A stretch of 64,000 bases of DNA from Actinoallomurus sp048498315 (GCA_048498315.1 JBEHYF010000007.1:12221-76220); one strand, 5' to 3'; positions 8,801 to 16,855 are shown, counted from the stretch's first letter. Numbers and translations: made by a program. The notes: generated from the sequence alone by a model not told the origin.

Positions 8801-10164
8801 GGGTACGCGGCACCGGTCAGCGCGGCGAGCGTGGCCAGCCGCTCGGCGTCGAGCACCGCGACCTCGGCGGCCCGCTGCGCCTGCTTGGTGTCGATGTAGG
8901 AGACGTCCTTGCCGGTATAGACCGGGTTCATGTCGCGGGTCTGCGGCACCGGCCGGCGGCGGCTCTCGCCGAGCTCGGCGCGGACCGCGGCGAAGAACTC
9001 CTTCGGCAGACCGACGACGAACCGCGGCCACACGTACCGTTTCGCCCAGTCGCGGTGCACCTCGGTGCTCCACCGGGACGGCACGACGTGGTCGCCGCCG
9101 ACCGGCAGCAGCACGTTGCGGGTCGCCGCGACCGGCCGGAGCTGGGAGAACTGCTCGTACGCCGCCTCGGCGGCCTCTTCCAGCGTGCGGGCCTGCTCCT
9201 CCATGACCCAGCCGGCGCTGTAGTGGTTGGCCATGTACGCGGTGAGCAGGCCGCGGCCGGTCGGGGAGATCCATTCGAACTCGGCGGGAAACTGCATGCG
9301 CGCGTTGTCGCCGACGTGCCGGCGTGGCCCCCACATGTGGAACGGGCCGCGCGCCCACGCGCTGGAGGTCAGGCCCGCGTCGGCCATCAGGCCGGGATAG
9401 GCGGGGTCGTGGCCGAACACGTCGAGCATCCACGCCGAGGCGGGGTCGCCGCCGACGACGTCGCGCTGGTAGCCGATGCCGTAGACCGCGTTGCGGATGG
9501 TCGACTCCGGGTGCGTGAGGTTGGTGTTCGGCTCGTTGTAGTTGCCGCCGACGATCTCGATGCGGTCCTCCTCGATGAACCGGCGCAGGTCGGCGCGGTC
9601 CTCGGGGAAGGCGTCCCAGTACGGCTTGAGGTAGTCGACCTCGGCCAGCACGAACTTGTAGTCGTCGTCGTGGCGGGCCGCCTCCAGGTGCGCGTGCACC
9701 AGGTCGAACGCGGTCTTCACCCTCGGCCGGCGGCGCTGCTCGGCGACGGGCAGGTCGTACCAGTTCTCCGTGAAGCCGCCCTGGGTGTTCCACCACACGG
9801 GGTCGTAGTGGAAGTGCGACACCATCCACATCGTCCAGCCGGTAGCCGCCGCGACGATCTCGCCGTCGGCGGAGGCGCGGGCGTCGGGCGGGCCGGCCGT
9901 CTCGGCGACCGCGGTGACCCGGCGCACCGCGCCCTCGGTGACCGGCTCGTCCAGGTGCACGCCGACCTCGGCGACGGCGGTCTCGCCCGCGGCCAGCCGG
10001 GGGATCACCGCGGGCTCGGGCGTCCGCACCGCCGGGCCGTGCAGCGACACCCGTACCTGCGCCGGCACCGGCTCGCGCGCCGTCACCGTCACGCGTACGA
10101 GCTGACGGGGATGGGACGGGGAGCCGACGAACAGGTCGGTCGCCTCGATGGCGGTGATGCGCAT
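5872..10164 (-). CDS. GH38 family alpha-mannosidase
   Basis: A 1430-residue glycoside hydrolase family 38 enzyme, expected to release terminal alpha-mannose. After a ~110-residue beta-rich N-terminal domain the catalytic domain opens with SHFHYDPVWW (H119 and D121 are the expected zinc ligands). The nucleophile Asp is about residue 248 in WMLDVFGHDP. A mid-domain and large beta-sandwich region follow. Near residue 1170 there is an Ala/Gly/Pro linker, then NEW3-like Ig domains (QVELDVPDG, TVRASRAPRPGSW). There is no signal peptide, so it probably acts in the cytosol on imported oligosaccharide. GGAGGAAG precedes the ATG. It is the last gene of the transporter operon. Confidence 0.92.
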   Translation of the reverse strand: MRITAIEATDLFVGSPSHPRQLVRVTVTAREPVPAQVRVSLHGPAVRTPEPAVIPRLAAGETAVAEVGVHLDEPVTEGAVRRVTAVAETAGPPDARASADGEIVAAATGWTMWMVSHFHYDPVWWNTQGGFTENWYDLPVAEQRRRPRVKTAFDLVHAHLEAARHDDDYKFVLAEVDYLKPYWDAFPEDRADLRRFIEEDRIEIVGGNYNEPNTNLTHPESTIRNAVYGIGYQRDVVGGDPASAWMLDVFGHDPAYPGLMADAGLTSSAWARGPFHMWGPRRHVGDNARMQFPAEFEWISPTGRGLLTAYMANHYSAGWVMEEQARTLEEAAEAAYEQFSQLRPVAATRNVLLPVGGDHVVPSRWSTEVHRDWAKRYVWPRFVVGLPKEFFAAVRAELGESRRRPVPQTRDMNPVYTGKDVSYIDTKQAQRAAEVAVLDAERLATLAALTGAAYPSEALDRAWRQLAYGAHHDAITGSESDQVYVDLLGGWREAYELGETVRMAALDHLAARSDTSGPGRPIVAANTLSWRRDGLTTVRLTFDPPGPAGLRLVDDAGAPVPALAEGVRTAADGALEEVTLTFLARDVPSLGFRVYRVIDASDLPTGWTEVTGGDAAGPVEAGNGAFAVTVDPARGGALTSIRDLRSGRELLRDGGLGGELVCQEEYPTHPTWGEGPWHLLPKGPGRGTGERPASVRLEECAIGRRIVVDTVLDDLTITGEVLLWDGVDRVDFRTHVGGSIGQDRLLRVRFDLDVPGARPVSEVGFAVIGRPFGFPDADSGADLWTLDNPAHTWTALSATARIALAGDDGSRQEHAIGVAELIAPDQCEPARAVLAALAAQGVTATYSRPDGPRYGALDVDSNLPDVRIALGGPGENAFTAAVLAAAEPAYADTLAMHGRVFVPAIAPMADVWTPGADLRGTRDLPVLIVAGDPADLVADLADAVIDVRRPGDLPGAEEAYAGHSVALLNAGMPGNVAKLGEALYLNLMRSCSTWPSGVWIDGPLRTAPDGSSLSWQHWTHTFCYALAAGDGDWRAAGFVRAGQEYNHAVLSRPADAHPGAPVPPDGFVTVEPENVALTALKPAGNPLAAARPGAADPADGVTVRLYETSGRPASARVSLFTGIADAHVIDLLETSEIRHLDGTADLAPADVTTLRLRPANSPGAPAAGPDAGAPGAGEPGVAGSGGPAALGPFAEHAQPVFTRYWLHNKGPAPIGNLPTAVHLTPQRLADGDAGRVRLTVATSGRPVAGQVELDVPDGLSITGPALGYDLAPGEYAEFELSVDTSSAAPGTYFVGARIRDDLGQMLEDVVTVRVGDAPAAEPLDVLLTAVPPLRPGEEGELAVELTNTAASAIRGEAQLVSPIGTWGPHSPALITPWTQGFVVEPGARIRVPFTVRASRAPRPGSWWALVKVAYFGTLHYTETLPIEIIE

Positions 10165-10180
10165 GAATGCTTCCTCCGGT

Positions 10181-11026
10181 TCAGCCCTTGACGGCGCCCG
10201 ACATGGCGAACGCGTTCCCGAGCAGGCGCGACGCGATCGCGTACAGCGCGACGACGGGTACCGAGTAGAGAATCGAGAATGCGGCCAGCAGCCCGTACGA
10301 CGTCGTGCCGTTGACGCCGAAGTACTGGTAGATCGCGACCGAGGCCGGCTGCTTGCCCGGGTCGATCAGCAGGATGAACGGCACGAAGAAGTTCCCCCAG
10401 GTGAGGGCGAACGTGAACGTGAACACCACGGTCGTGCCCGGCACCATCAGCGGCAGCACGATCCGCCGTAGCGCGCGCAGGCCCGACGCGCCGTCCACCC
10501 ACGCCGCCTCCTCCAGGGAGATCGGCACCTCGTCCATGAAGTTCTTCATCATCCAGATCGCCATCGGCAGGCCGGTGGCGGTGAGGAACAGGATCGTGGC
10601 CGGGGTCGAGTCGAGCAGGTCGAGCTGCACGAACAGGCCGTAGACCGGCACCATGATCGCGGTGACCGGCAGGCCGGTGGCGAACAGCAGGCCGAGCAGG
10701 ATCGACCGCCCGAACCTCCGCCCGTACCGCGACAGCGGGTAGGCGGCCGGGGCGGCCAGCAGCAGCGTCAGCAGCGCCGACCCGAACGACAGCACGAAGC
10801 TGTTGCCGAGCGACCTGAGGTTGTCGCCGGTGAGCACCTGCGCGAAGTTGCGCAGTGTCAGGCTGTGCGGGATCGCCGTCGACAGGGTCGCCTGGCGGGA
10901 GAACGAGGCGAGGAACAGCCACGCGAACGGCGCGAGGAACGCCAGCCCGATGATGGCGAGCACGACGTACGCGGCCACGGCGGCGCTGCGCCGGCTCGGT
11001 GCCGTGGGGGAGGCGAGCGCCGCCAT
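10181..11026 (-). CDS. Carbohydrate ABC transporter permease (CUT1, MalG type)
   Basis: A 281-residue inner-membrane permease with six predicted helices beginning at YVVLAIIGLAFLAPFAWLF. The EAA loop that docks the ATPase is EEAAWVDGASGLRALRRIVLP. The C-terminus AISRLLGNAFAMSGAVKG is typical of MalG-type subunits. It starts one base after the stop of the MalF-type gene, so the pair is translationally coupled, and it is followed 16 bp later by the mannosidase. No ATPase gene occurs in the locus; CUT1 systems in actinomycetes often share a distant MsiK-type ATPase. Confidence 0.93.
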   Translation of the reverse strand: MAALASPTAPSRRSAAVAAYVVLAIIGLAFLAPFAWLFLASFSRQATLSTAIPHSLTLRNFAQVLTGDNLRSLGNSFVLSFGSALLTLLLAAPAAYPLSRYGRRFGRSILLGLLFATGLPVTAIMVPVYGLFVQLDLLDSTPATILFLTATGLPMAIWMMKNFMDEVPISLEEAAWVDGASGLRALRRIVLPLMVPGTTVVFTFTFALTWGNFFVPFILLIDPGKQPASVAIYQYFGVNGTTSYGLLAAFSILYSVPVVALYAIASRLLGNAFAMSGAVKG

Positions 11027-11027
11027 G

Positions 11028-11948
11028 TCAGACCTCCTTCCGCATGATGCGCAGGTACACCAGCGAGAACATGGCGCCGACGAGCAGGAGCACGATGGCC
11101 AGCGCGGCGCCGTAGCCCAGGTGGTAGAACTTGAACGCCTCCTGGTACATGTAGATGGGCAGCGTCTGGCTCTTCGTCCCGGGGCCGCCGCCCGTCATCA
11201 CGAAGATCAGCGTGAAGACCGCCAGCGTCTGCAGCGTGATCGTCATGAGGTTGGTCATCATCGCCCGCCGCATCAGCGGCAGCGTCACGTGCCGCAGCCG
11301 CTTGCACGCCGACGCGCCGTCGACCGAGGCGGCCTCCAGCAGCTCTTCCGGCACGTTCGACAGCGCCGCGGAGTAGACCAGCATCGAGAACGCCGTGCCC
11401 CGCCAGATGTTGGCGACCGTGACCGACAGCAGCGGCGTCGCGTACAGCCAGTCCTTGCGGTGCACGCCGACCAGGCCGATGATCGCGTTGAACGTGCCGT
11501 CGCTGGACAGGAACGCGTACCAGACGAACCCGGCGACCAGCTCCGGTATCACCCACGCGCCGACCACGATCCCGCCGACGATGGCGCGCACGATCCGGCT
11601 GCGGCCCTTCATGAGCAGGGCGAGGGTCATCCCGCCGACGTTCTGCCCGATCACCGCGGAGCCGACCACGAACACGACCGTCAGCCACAGCGACCCGCGG
11701 AACGCCGGGTCGGAGAACATCTGCCGGTAGTTGCGCAGGCCCACCAGGTGCGGGGTGCTCGCGGTCGCCCCGGTCAGCGCGATGTCGGTGAACGAGGCGT
11801 AGACGCACCACAGGATCGGGCCGACGAAGAACAGCGCGAGCAGGGCGAACGCCGGCACGAGGGGCGCCACCCGCCCGGCCGCCCGCCGCCCGCGGACGGC
11901 GGGCGAGCGGCGGGCGACGGTGCGTTCGGGCAGTCCGACCGCCACCAT
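11028..11948 (-). CDS. Carbohydrate ABC transporter permease (CUT1, MalF type)
   Basis: A 306-residue inner-membrane permease. The first helix is VPAFALLALFFVGPILWCVY. The EAA-type loop is EELLEAASVDGASACKRLRHV, followed by LPLMRRAMMTNLMTITLQTL. The C-terminus ends LVYLRIMRKEV. Its ATG shares one base with the TGA of the binding-protein gene (TGATG), a classic coupled arrangement, and this fixes the start; the much longer open frame upstream is the antisense shadow of that gene. It forms the translocation pore with the MalG-type partner. Confidence 0.93.
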   Translation of the reverse strand: MVAVGLPERTVARRSPAVRGRRAAGRVAPLVPAFALLALFFVGPILWCVYASFTDIALTGATASTPHLVGLRNYRQMFSDPAFRGSLWLTVVFVVGSAVIGQNVGGMTLALLMKGRSRIVRAIVGGIVVGAWVIPELVAGFVWYAFLSSDGTFNAIIGLVGVHRKDWLYATPLLSVTVANIWRGTAFSMLVYSAALSNVPEELLEAASVDGASACKRLRHVTLPLMRRAMMTNLMTITLQTLAVFTLIFVMTGGGPGTKSQTLPIYMYQEAFKFYHLGYGAALAIVLLLVGAMFSLVYLRIMRKEV

Positions 11949-13300
11949 CAGGAGGCGGACCCTTCCACCTTGTCGGGCCCGGCGATCTGCTTCTCCTGCT
12001 GGGCCAGGTCGTTCATCGCCTTCTCCGGAGACGCCTGGTCGGTGACCACCGCCTCCGTCGCCGCCTGGAGCTGGTTGGAGATCTGCGGGTAGACGCTGAA
12101 CGCGGGACGGTACTGGGTGACCGGGACCAGGCCGGTCCAGAACTTCTGCGTGGGGTTGCCCTGCACGTACTGCGGGTCGTTGGTGACGTCGTCGCGCACC
12201 GACACCTGCGTGGCCTTGACGTAGAAGAACAGTGAGTTCTCCCTGTTCATGGCGAGCTGCACGAGCTTCCACGCGGCGTCGGGGTTCTTGGTGTTCGCGC
12301 CGATCGACAGCAACCAGCCGCCGGACAGCGTCACCTTGCCGGGCGCCTGCCCGTTCTGCGTCGGCATGGGGGCGGTGCCGAGCGTCGAGGACCAGGCCGG
12401 CCAGGCGTTCGCGCCGCCGGGGATCCACGCCTGCGGCAGCCACGAGCCGTCCAGGTCGATGGCGAGCTTGCCCTGCGGCAGCTCCTGGCCTTCGACGTTG
12501 TCGCTCCAGTGCGGGTCGAGGGCCTGCTGCGGGGTCGGGCCCAGCTTCTCGTCGAACACCGTCTTCAGGAACGAGAAGCTGTCGGCCATGCCGCGGCTCG
12601 GCGCGACCCATTTGCCCGTCTTGTCGTCATAGAGCCGGTCGTTCGTGCCGTACAGCAGCATCTCGAAGCCCTGCATCGATGCGGCCTCGCCGACGCCCTT
12701 GCCGGAGTAGACGTTCAGCGGGATCACGCCGGGCACCTTCGCCTTGATCTGCCGCGCGGCGGCCAGTACGTCGTTCCAGCTCTTCGGCTGCCAGTTCTGC
12801 GGCAGCCCCGCCTTGGCGAAGATCTTTTTGTTGTACCAGAGGCCGCGCGTGTCGGTGCCCATCGGAACGCCATACGTCTTGCCGTCCACTGCGCGGCCGG
12901 CCGCCTTCGCCGCGGGCACGAAGTGCGACCAGTCGGGCCAGGAGCTCAGCCGGGAGTCCAGCGGCATGAGGAAGTGCGCCTGCGCGTCGGAGTTGACGAA
13001 GAACGTGTCCTCGTAGGCCACGTCGGGTGCGGTGCTCGGCGAGCGCCGCATGAGGTTGAGCTTGGTGTAGTAGGAGTTCTCGTCCGCGTTGATCGGGATG
13101 AGCTTGAGCTTCACCCCGGGGTTCTGCTGCTCGAAGACCGGCTTGATCTTCTTGAACAGCTCGTCCGCCCCGATGAAGTTGCCGAACTTCTGGTACGCGA
13201 CCTTGATCGTCTTGCTGTCGGAGGACGATCCGCCGCCGCACCCGCTCGCGGCCGCGGCGAGCATCACCGCCGCCATGATGAGAGCCGATTGCCGTCGCAT
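11948..13300 (-). CDS. Extracellular sugar-binding lipoprotein (CUT1 substrate-binding protein)
   Basis: A 450-residue solute-binding protein. The N-terminus MRRQSALIMAAVMLAAAASG ends in a lipobox with Cys about residue 21, so the protein is exported and lipid-anchored. Type 1 SBP features follow: a Tyr/Asp-rich ligand cleft, GVPMGTDTRGLWYNKKIF (family GxxYNK), and a C-terminal NPDAAWKLVQLAM helix. The start at 13300 has GGAGG eight bases upstream; an earlier in-frame start would lie inside the operator. First gene of the four-gene mannosidase/transporter operon; the ligand is probably a mannose-containing oligosaccharide. Confidence 0.92.
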   Translation of the reverse strand: MRRQSALIMAAVMLAAAASGCGGGSSSDSKTIKVAYQKFGNFIGADELFKKIKPVFEQQNPGVKLKLIPINADENSYYTKLNLMRRSPSTAPDVAYEDTFFVNSDAQAHFLMPLDSRLSSWPDWSHFVPAAKAAGRAVDGKTYGVPMGTDTRGLWYNKKIFAKAGLPQNWQPKSWNDVLAAARQIKAKVPGVIPLNVYSGKGVGEAASMQGFEMLLYGTNDRLYDDKTGKWVAPSRGMADSFSFLKTVFDEKLGPTPQQALDPHWSDNVEGQELPQGKLAIDLDGSWLPQAWIPGGANAWPAWSSTLGTAPMPTQNGQAPGKVTLSGGWLLSIGANTKNPDAAWKLVQLAMNRENSLFFYVKATQVSVRDDVTNDPQYVQGNPTQKFWTGLVPVTQYRPAFSVYPQISNQLQAATEAVVTDQASPEKAMNDLAQQEKQIAGPDKVEGSAS

Positions 13301-13317
13301 GTGCTCTCCCTCCGGGG

Positions 13318-13343
13318 GATTTGCCACTGTGATATGGCAAATC
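13318..13343. promoter_or_regulatory. Operator palindrome upstream of the mannosidase/transporter operon
   Basis: GATTTGCCA-N8-TGGCAAATC is a perfect 9-bp inverted repeat in an otherwise GC-rich region, 18 bp upstream of the binding-protein ATG. It overlaps the candidate -10 box. The same ATTTGCCA half-site recurs upstream of the GntR-type gene at 15158-15165. It is inferred to be the binding site of that regulator. Confidence 0.75.
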
Positions 13344-13368
13344 TGAAAGCACGGGGCTCCTGAGTCAA
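13340..13368 (-). promoter_or_regulatory. Candidate promoter of the mannosidase/transporter operon
   Basis: On the minus strand TTGACT (13368-13363) is followed after 17 bases by CAGATT (13345-13340). The -35 is close to consensus, the -10 is weak. The -10 is covered by the operator palindrome, as expected for repression. Confidence 0.45.
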
Positions 13369-13379
13369 GACCTCCGGCC

Positions 13380-13685
13380 GATCACGTGAACAAGGTGTTA
13401 CATACTGCTCGCCGCGTGTCCCGCTTCCGTGGGCCTGAGCATCCGCTCCGTAACGGCCGCGCGCCGTCCCGCGTCCCGACGGCGGCAGCGGCACCGCCCC
13501 GCCGAACGCCGAGGTCACCCGGCCAGAGTCACCGGGCCGAGGTCACCGAGCCAGGGCCGTCCGGGCCGAGCAACGGCGGGTCGAGCACGGCGGGCCAGGG
13601 TCGGCAGGTCGGGGGCATCCGGCCGAGGGGCGTCCGGCCGGGGGCGGCGGGCCGAGGGGCCGGTGGCGCCGCTCGGGAGCGCCGT
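13380..13685. other. Intergenic region with degenerate GC-rich repeats
   Basis: No gene is recognised. About 13505-13660 consists of short imperfect repeats of GGCCGAG, GGTCACC and GGGCCAG-like words. The tail just before the regulator stop (13650-13685) can pair as GGCGCCGCTC / GAGCGCCG-like arms and may end transcription of either unit. The plus-strand open frame across it is compositionally random. Confidence 0.4.
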
Positions 13686-15122
13686 TCAGGAGCGGACGAC
13701 CGGCAGGCCGGTGATGGCGCTGATCCGGTCGGCGGTGGTCGCGACCGCCGCCTGCGGGCTCCACCGGCGCGTCAGCACGCCCTCCAGCATCGTCTGGAGC
13801 TGCGCCGACACCAGCGCGTACGTCGGCGCCGACGGCCGCACGACGGCGTGCTCCAGCAGCGCAGCGGTCTGCGCGTGGAACGGCGACGTCGGCGCGAGCT
13901 CCGCCAGCACGCTGCGGCGCGGCGGGAGCTGACCGGTCTCGGCGCACACCTCGGCGAGCCGCTTCGGCGCGGTCGCGGCGCGCAGCAGCCGCATCGCCAG
14001 CTCCGGATGGCGCGACTGCCGGGGCACACAGTAGACCATGCCGCCGCACAGGATCGCCGCCGGCCCGTGCGGCCCCGTCGGGATCGGCGTGAATCCGAAC
14101 CGCTCGGAGACCCCTGCGAGGGACAGGCCGGTCTCCTGCGCCAGCAGCTCGGCGTGGTAGCTCGCCCCGATGAACAGGTCGGCGCGGCCCACGGCCAGCA
14201 TGCGCGCCGCCCGGTGCCGGTCGTAGGTGACCACCTCGGCGGGCAGCACGCCGTCGTCGACCAGGCGCCGCAGGAACCGCAGCGTCTCCACCGCGGCCGG
14301 GCCGTCCAGCGTCACCGCGTCGGCCGTCATGATCGTCGCGCCGTTCGCCGACAGCAGCGCCACCAGCGCGTACGAGGCGGTCTCGCCGGCCGGCGGCCCG
14401 CCCGGCATCACCATGGCGTGCCGCTCCCGCGGCAGGCCATGGGCGAGCGCACGGCCGACCGCCCGCAGTTCCCGCCACGTCGCCGGCGGATCCAGCCCCG
14501 CCGCCTGCAGCGCCTCCCGGCGGTACCACAGGCCGGTCACGTCGGCCGGCGCCGGGACCGCGACCACGCCCTCGCCGTCGACACGGTAGGCGTCGACGAA
14601 CGGCGGCAGGAAATCCGCGTCGTGCTCGGTGGTCACCCACTCGGCGTCCAACTCGGCGATCGGGGTGAGCATGTGCGACTCGGCGAACTCGGCCACCCAC
14701 ACCGAGTCGACCAGCGCCAGGTCGGGCCCGCGCCCCTCGGCGATCGCCCGCCGGAACGCCGTGCGCAGCTCCGTCAGGGGCGGCGCCGTGATCGACAGCC
14801 GGAAGTCGTTGCCCGCCGCCTCGCGAAGTTGCCCGGCCCAGCTCCCGTCGCAGGTCATGACCGAAAGCTCCGGGGCGTTGCGCAGCGCACGCACCCAGCC
14901 GGGGTTGACGAACGTGCCGCGCCGCCGGTGCCGCACCACCACGCCCTCGGCCGCCAGCTCCGACAGCGCCCGCGCGACCGGCGTACGGCTCAGCCCGTAC
15001 GTGGCGCACAGGTCGTGCTCGGTGGGCAGCCTGCCGTCCAGGCCGTAGCGGCCGGCCTCGATGTCGGCGAGCAGCCGCCGCTTGAGCCGGTAGTAAGCCG
15101 GGAGCGGTTGCGCGGTGTCCAA
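13686..15122 (-). CDS. GntR family regulator fused to a solute-binding-protein sensor domain
   Basis: A 478-residue chimera. Residues 1-75 form a GntR winged helix (PAYYRLKRRLLADIEAGRYG, LPTEHDLCATYGLSRTPVAR, AEGVVVRHRRRGTFV). From about residue 90 to the end it is a family 1 solute-binding-protein fold: an early DLALVDSVWVAEF, then VPAPADVTGLWYRREALQAAG, LFIGASYHAELL and a C-terminal HPELAMRLLRAATAPKRLAE. There is no signal peptide, so it is cytosolic. It reads from a TTG start preceded by GAGGACGGG. It lies next to the sugar transporter, shares its half-site and probably senses the imported sugar directly. Confidence 0.88.
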   Translation of the reverse strand: MDTAQPLPAYYRLKRRLLADIEAGRYGLDGRLPTEHDLCATYGLSRTPVARALSELAAEGVVVRHRRRGTFVNPGWVRALRNAPELSVMTCDGSWAGQLREAAGNDFRLSITAPPLTELRTAFRRAIAEGRGPDLALVDSVWVAEFAESHMLTPIAELDAEWVTTEHDADFLPPFVDAYRVDGEGVVAVPAPADVTGLWYRREALQAAGLDPPATWRELRAVGRALAHGLPRERHAMVMPGGPPAGETASYALVALLSANGATIMTADAVTLDGPAAVETLRFLRRLVDDGVLPAEVVTYDRHRAARMLAVGRADLFIGASYHAELLAQETGLSLAGVSERFGFTPIPTGPHGPAAILCGGMVYCVPRQSRHPELAMRLLRAATAPKRLAEVCAETGQLPPRRSVLAELAPTSPFHAQTAALLEHAVVRPSAPTYALVSAQLQTMLEGVLTRRWSPQAAVATTADRISAITGLPVVRS

Positions 15123-15157
15123 TGCCCGTCCTCGCTGGGGGATCTAGAGGCAAGCAT

Positions 15158-15181
15158 ATTTGCCACAAGGCAGTGATGAAT
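15158..15181. promoter_or_regulatory. Candidate autoregulatory operator of the GntR-SBP gene
   Basis: ATTTGCCA at 15158-15165 is identical to the half-site of the 13318-13343 operator. Eight bases further, TGATGAAT (15174-15181) matches the other arm at five of eight positions. It lies 36 bp upstream of the TTG start, where it could mediate weak autorepression. Confidence 0.55.
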
Positions 15182-15214
15182 CGCCCGCACCAGCCCCGAA
15201 CCCAGAGAGATGGC

Positions 15215-15503
15215 CGAACATGGACACCGCCCACACCGTCCCGTATGGCCGGGCTCCGTCTCCGCGACGAAGAGGAGCTGTTCTGGTGGGCCGGTTGCTC
15301 GGGGAACTTCAGGCACCTTCCAGGACGGCGTGTGCGCCGGCGCTGAACGGAAGAATCCGGATCGTGACATTCGTGCGCTCGCGGACGACGGTCGCCGGCC
15401 TCCGGAGCTGTTCGCGCATGACGTTCCGGCCGCCGGCCAGGTGATGGAGCGCAGCCGCGCCGATGATGGCGTGGGACTGTGGCGCGTCGCGGCGTGACAG
15501 AAG
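15215..15503 (-). pseudogene. Remnant of a DUF5753 (XRE-type) regulator
   Basis: Minus-strand translation from 15503 gives a segment of the DUF5753 domain: SHAIIGAAALHHLAGGRNVM, then REQLRRP, TNVTIRILPFSAGAHAVLEG. It aligns with the corresponding part of the intact gene at 29669-30532 (VMDEAVLHRQVGGRQVM; RVTLQVVPYARGAHASM). The frame stops at 15309. Likely continuations (LKFPE, then QLLFVAETEPG) follow in two other frames down to about 15215. The helix-turn-helix N-terminus and the C-terminus are gone. Confidence 0.7.
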
Positions 15504-15583
15504 CGTCGTCACGGGCGTCACGCTCACGATCGACGAGCTGGAGGCCGTCCGCCGCGGTGAGTCCGGCGGGTGAGGATGGAGGC

Positions 15584-16807
15584 ATGAACTCTCAGCAGGA
15601 TGCACCGCACACCGCCCCCCGCGCCGGCGCGGCGCACGCCGAGACGCGGGCCGTGCACACGCCCGTCGCCGAGGCGACGGGCAGCCGGCCGCTCGGCGTG
15701 CCGATCTACCAGAACCATCTGTTCGCCTTCGACGACCCGGACACCCTCGCCGCGGCGTTCTCCGGCCCCGACGGCGCGTACTTCTACAGCCGGCTCGGCA
15801 ACCCGACCGTGCGGACGCTGGAGGCGGCCGCCGCCGGCCTGGAGGGCGGCGCCGCCGGGCTGGCCGCCGCATCGGGCATGGGCGCGATCAACTCGGTGCT
15901 GCTGGCGTTGCTGCGGTCCGGCGACCACGTCGTCGCCCAGCGCTGCCTGTACGGCGCGACCATCGCGATGTTCGACGACCTCGCCGGGCGCTGGGGCGTC
16001 GAGGTGACGTACGTGTCCGGGAGCGACCCGGAGGAGGTGCGGGCCGCGCTGCGCCCCGGCACCCGCCTCCTGTACCTGGAGACGATCGCCAACCCGACCA
16101 CGCAGGTGGTGGACCTGCCCGCGCTGCTGGCGCTCGCCCGGGAGGCCGGCGTGACCAGCGTCGTGGACAACACGTTCGCCACCCCGATGCTGTGCCGCCC
16201 GATCGAACACGGTGCCGACGTCGTCGTGCACTCGACGACGAAGTACCTCGGCGGCCACTCCGACGTGCTCGGCGGTGTCGCGATCTTCGCCGACGCCGCC
16301 CTGCACCGGAAGGTCTGGCACTACGCGGTCGAGCTCGGCGCCTCCGCCGACCCGTTCGCCGCCTGGCTCACCGTTCGCGGCATGCAGACGCTGGCGCTGC
16401 GGGTGCGGCGGCAGTGCGACAACGCGATGGCGCTCGCCACCCGGCTCGCGGCGCACCCGGCGGTCGCGTCCGTCGCCTACCCCGGCCTGCCCGGGCACCC
16501 CGATCACAAGGTGGCCTCGCGGGTGCTCGACGGGGGCTACGGCGGCGTGCTGTCGTTCGACCTGGCCGGCGGGCGCGAGGCGGGCCGTACGTTCGCCGGC
16601 GCCATCCGGCTCGCCACCCTCGCCGTCTCGCTCGGGGACGTCAAGACGCTCGTCATGCATCCGGCGAGCACGTCGCACCGGCAGCTCGACGAGGAGCAGC
16701 TCCGCGCGGCCGGGATCGGTGCGGGCATGATCCGTCTCGCCGCCGGCATCGAGCACCCCGACGACCTGTGGGCCGACCTGGAGCAGGCCCTCGACAAGGT
16801 CGCCTAG
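15584..16807 (+). CDS. PLP-dependent Cys/Met metabolism lyase (methionine gamma-lyase / cystathionine gamma-synthase-like)
   Basis: A 407-residue fold-type I PLP enzyme of the trans-sulfuration family. The substrate loop is YFYSRLGNPTVRTLE. ASGMGAINSVLLALL binds the PLP phosphate. VVDNTFATPMLCRPIEHGAD precedes the Schiff-base Lys in VVHSTTKYLGGHSDVLGG. The C-terminal domain contains LAVSLGDVKTLVMHPASTSH. It would cleave or exchange the gamma substituent of a sulfur amino acid; the exact reaction cannot be told from sequence. ATG 15584 is used because the upstream frame is low-complexity. A strong hairpin follows the stop. Confidence 0.92.
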   Translation: MNSQQDAPHTAPRAGAAHAETRAVHTPVAEATGSRPLGVPIYQNHLFAFDDPDTLAAAFSGPDGAYFYSRLGNPTVRTLEAAAAGLEGGAAGLAAASGMGAINSVLLALLRSGDHVVAQRCLYGATIAMFDDLAGRWGVEVTYVSGSDPEEVRAALRPGTRLLYLETIANPTTQVVDLPALLALAREAGVTSVVDNTFATPMLCRPIEHGADVVVHSTTKYLGGHSDVLGGVAIFADAALHRKVWHYAVELGASADPFAAWLTVRGMQTLALRVRRQCDNAMALATRLAAHPAVASVAYPGLPGHPDHKVASRVLDGGYGGVLSFDLAGGREAGRTFAGAIRLATLAVSLGDVKTLVMHPASTSHRQLDEEQLRAAGIGAGMIRLAAGIEHPDDLWADLEQALDKVA

Positions 16808-16825
16808 GGCGGCCGCGGCCCGGAT

Positions 16826-16855
16826 CCGCCCGGCCGAACCGCCCCGGCCGGGCGG
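16826..16855 (+). terminator. GC-rich terminator hairpin after the PLP lyase gene
   Basis: A perfect 11-bp inverted repeat, CCGCCCGGCCG / CGGCCGGGCGG, with an 8-base loop begins 19 bp after the stop codon. No U-run follows, as is common in actinomycetes. Confidence 0.5.

Noticed and set aside
5708..9829. A 1373-residue minus-strand open frame overlapping the mannosidase gene
   Set aside because: It is an Arg/Pro/Gly-rich shadow of the GH38 gene in another frame; only its last few codons (VPSR...) matter, for the methyltransferase frameshift.
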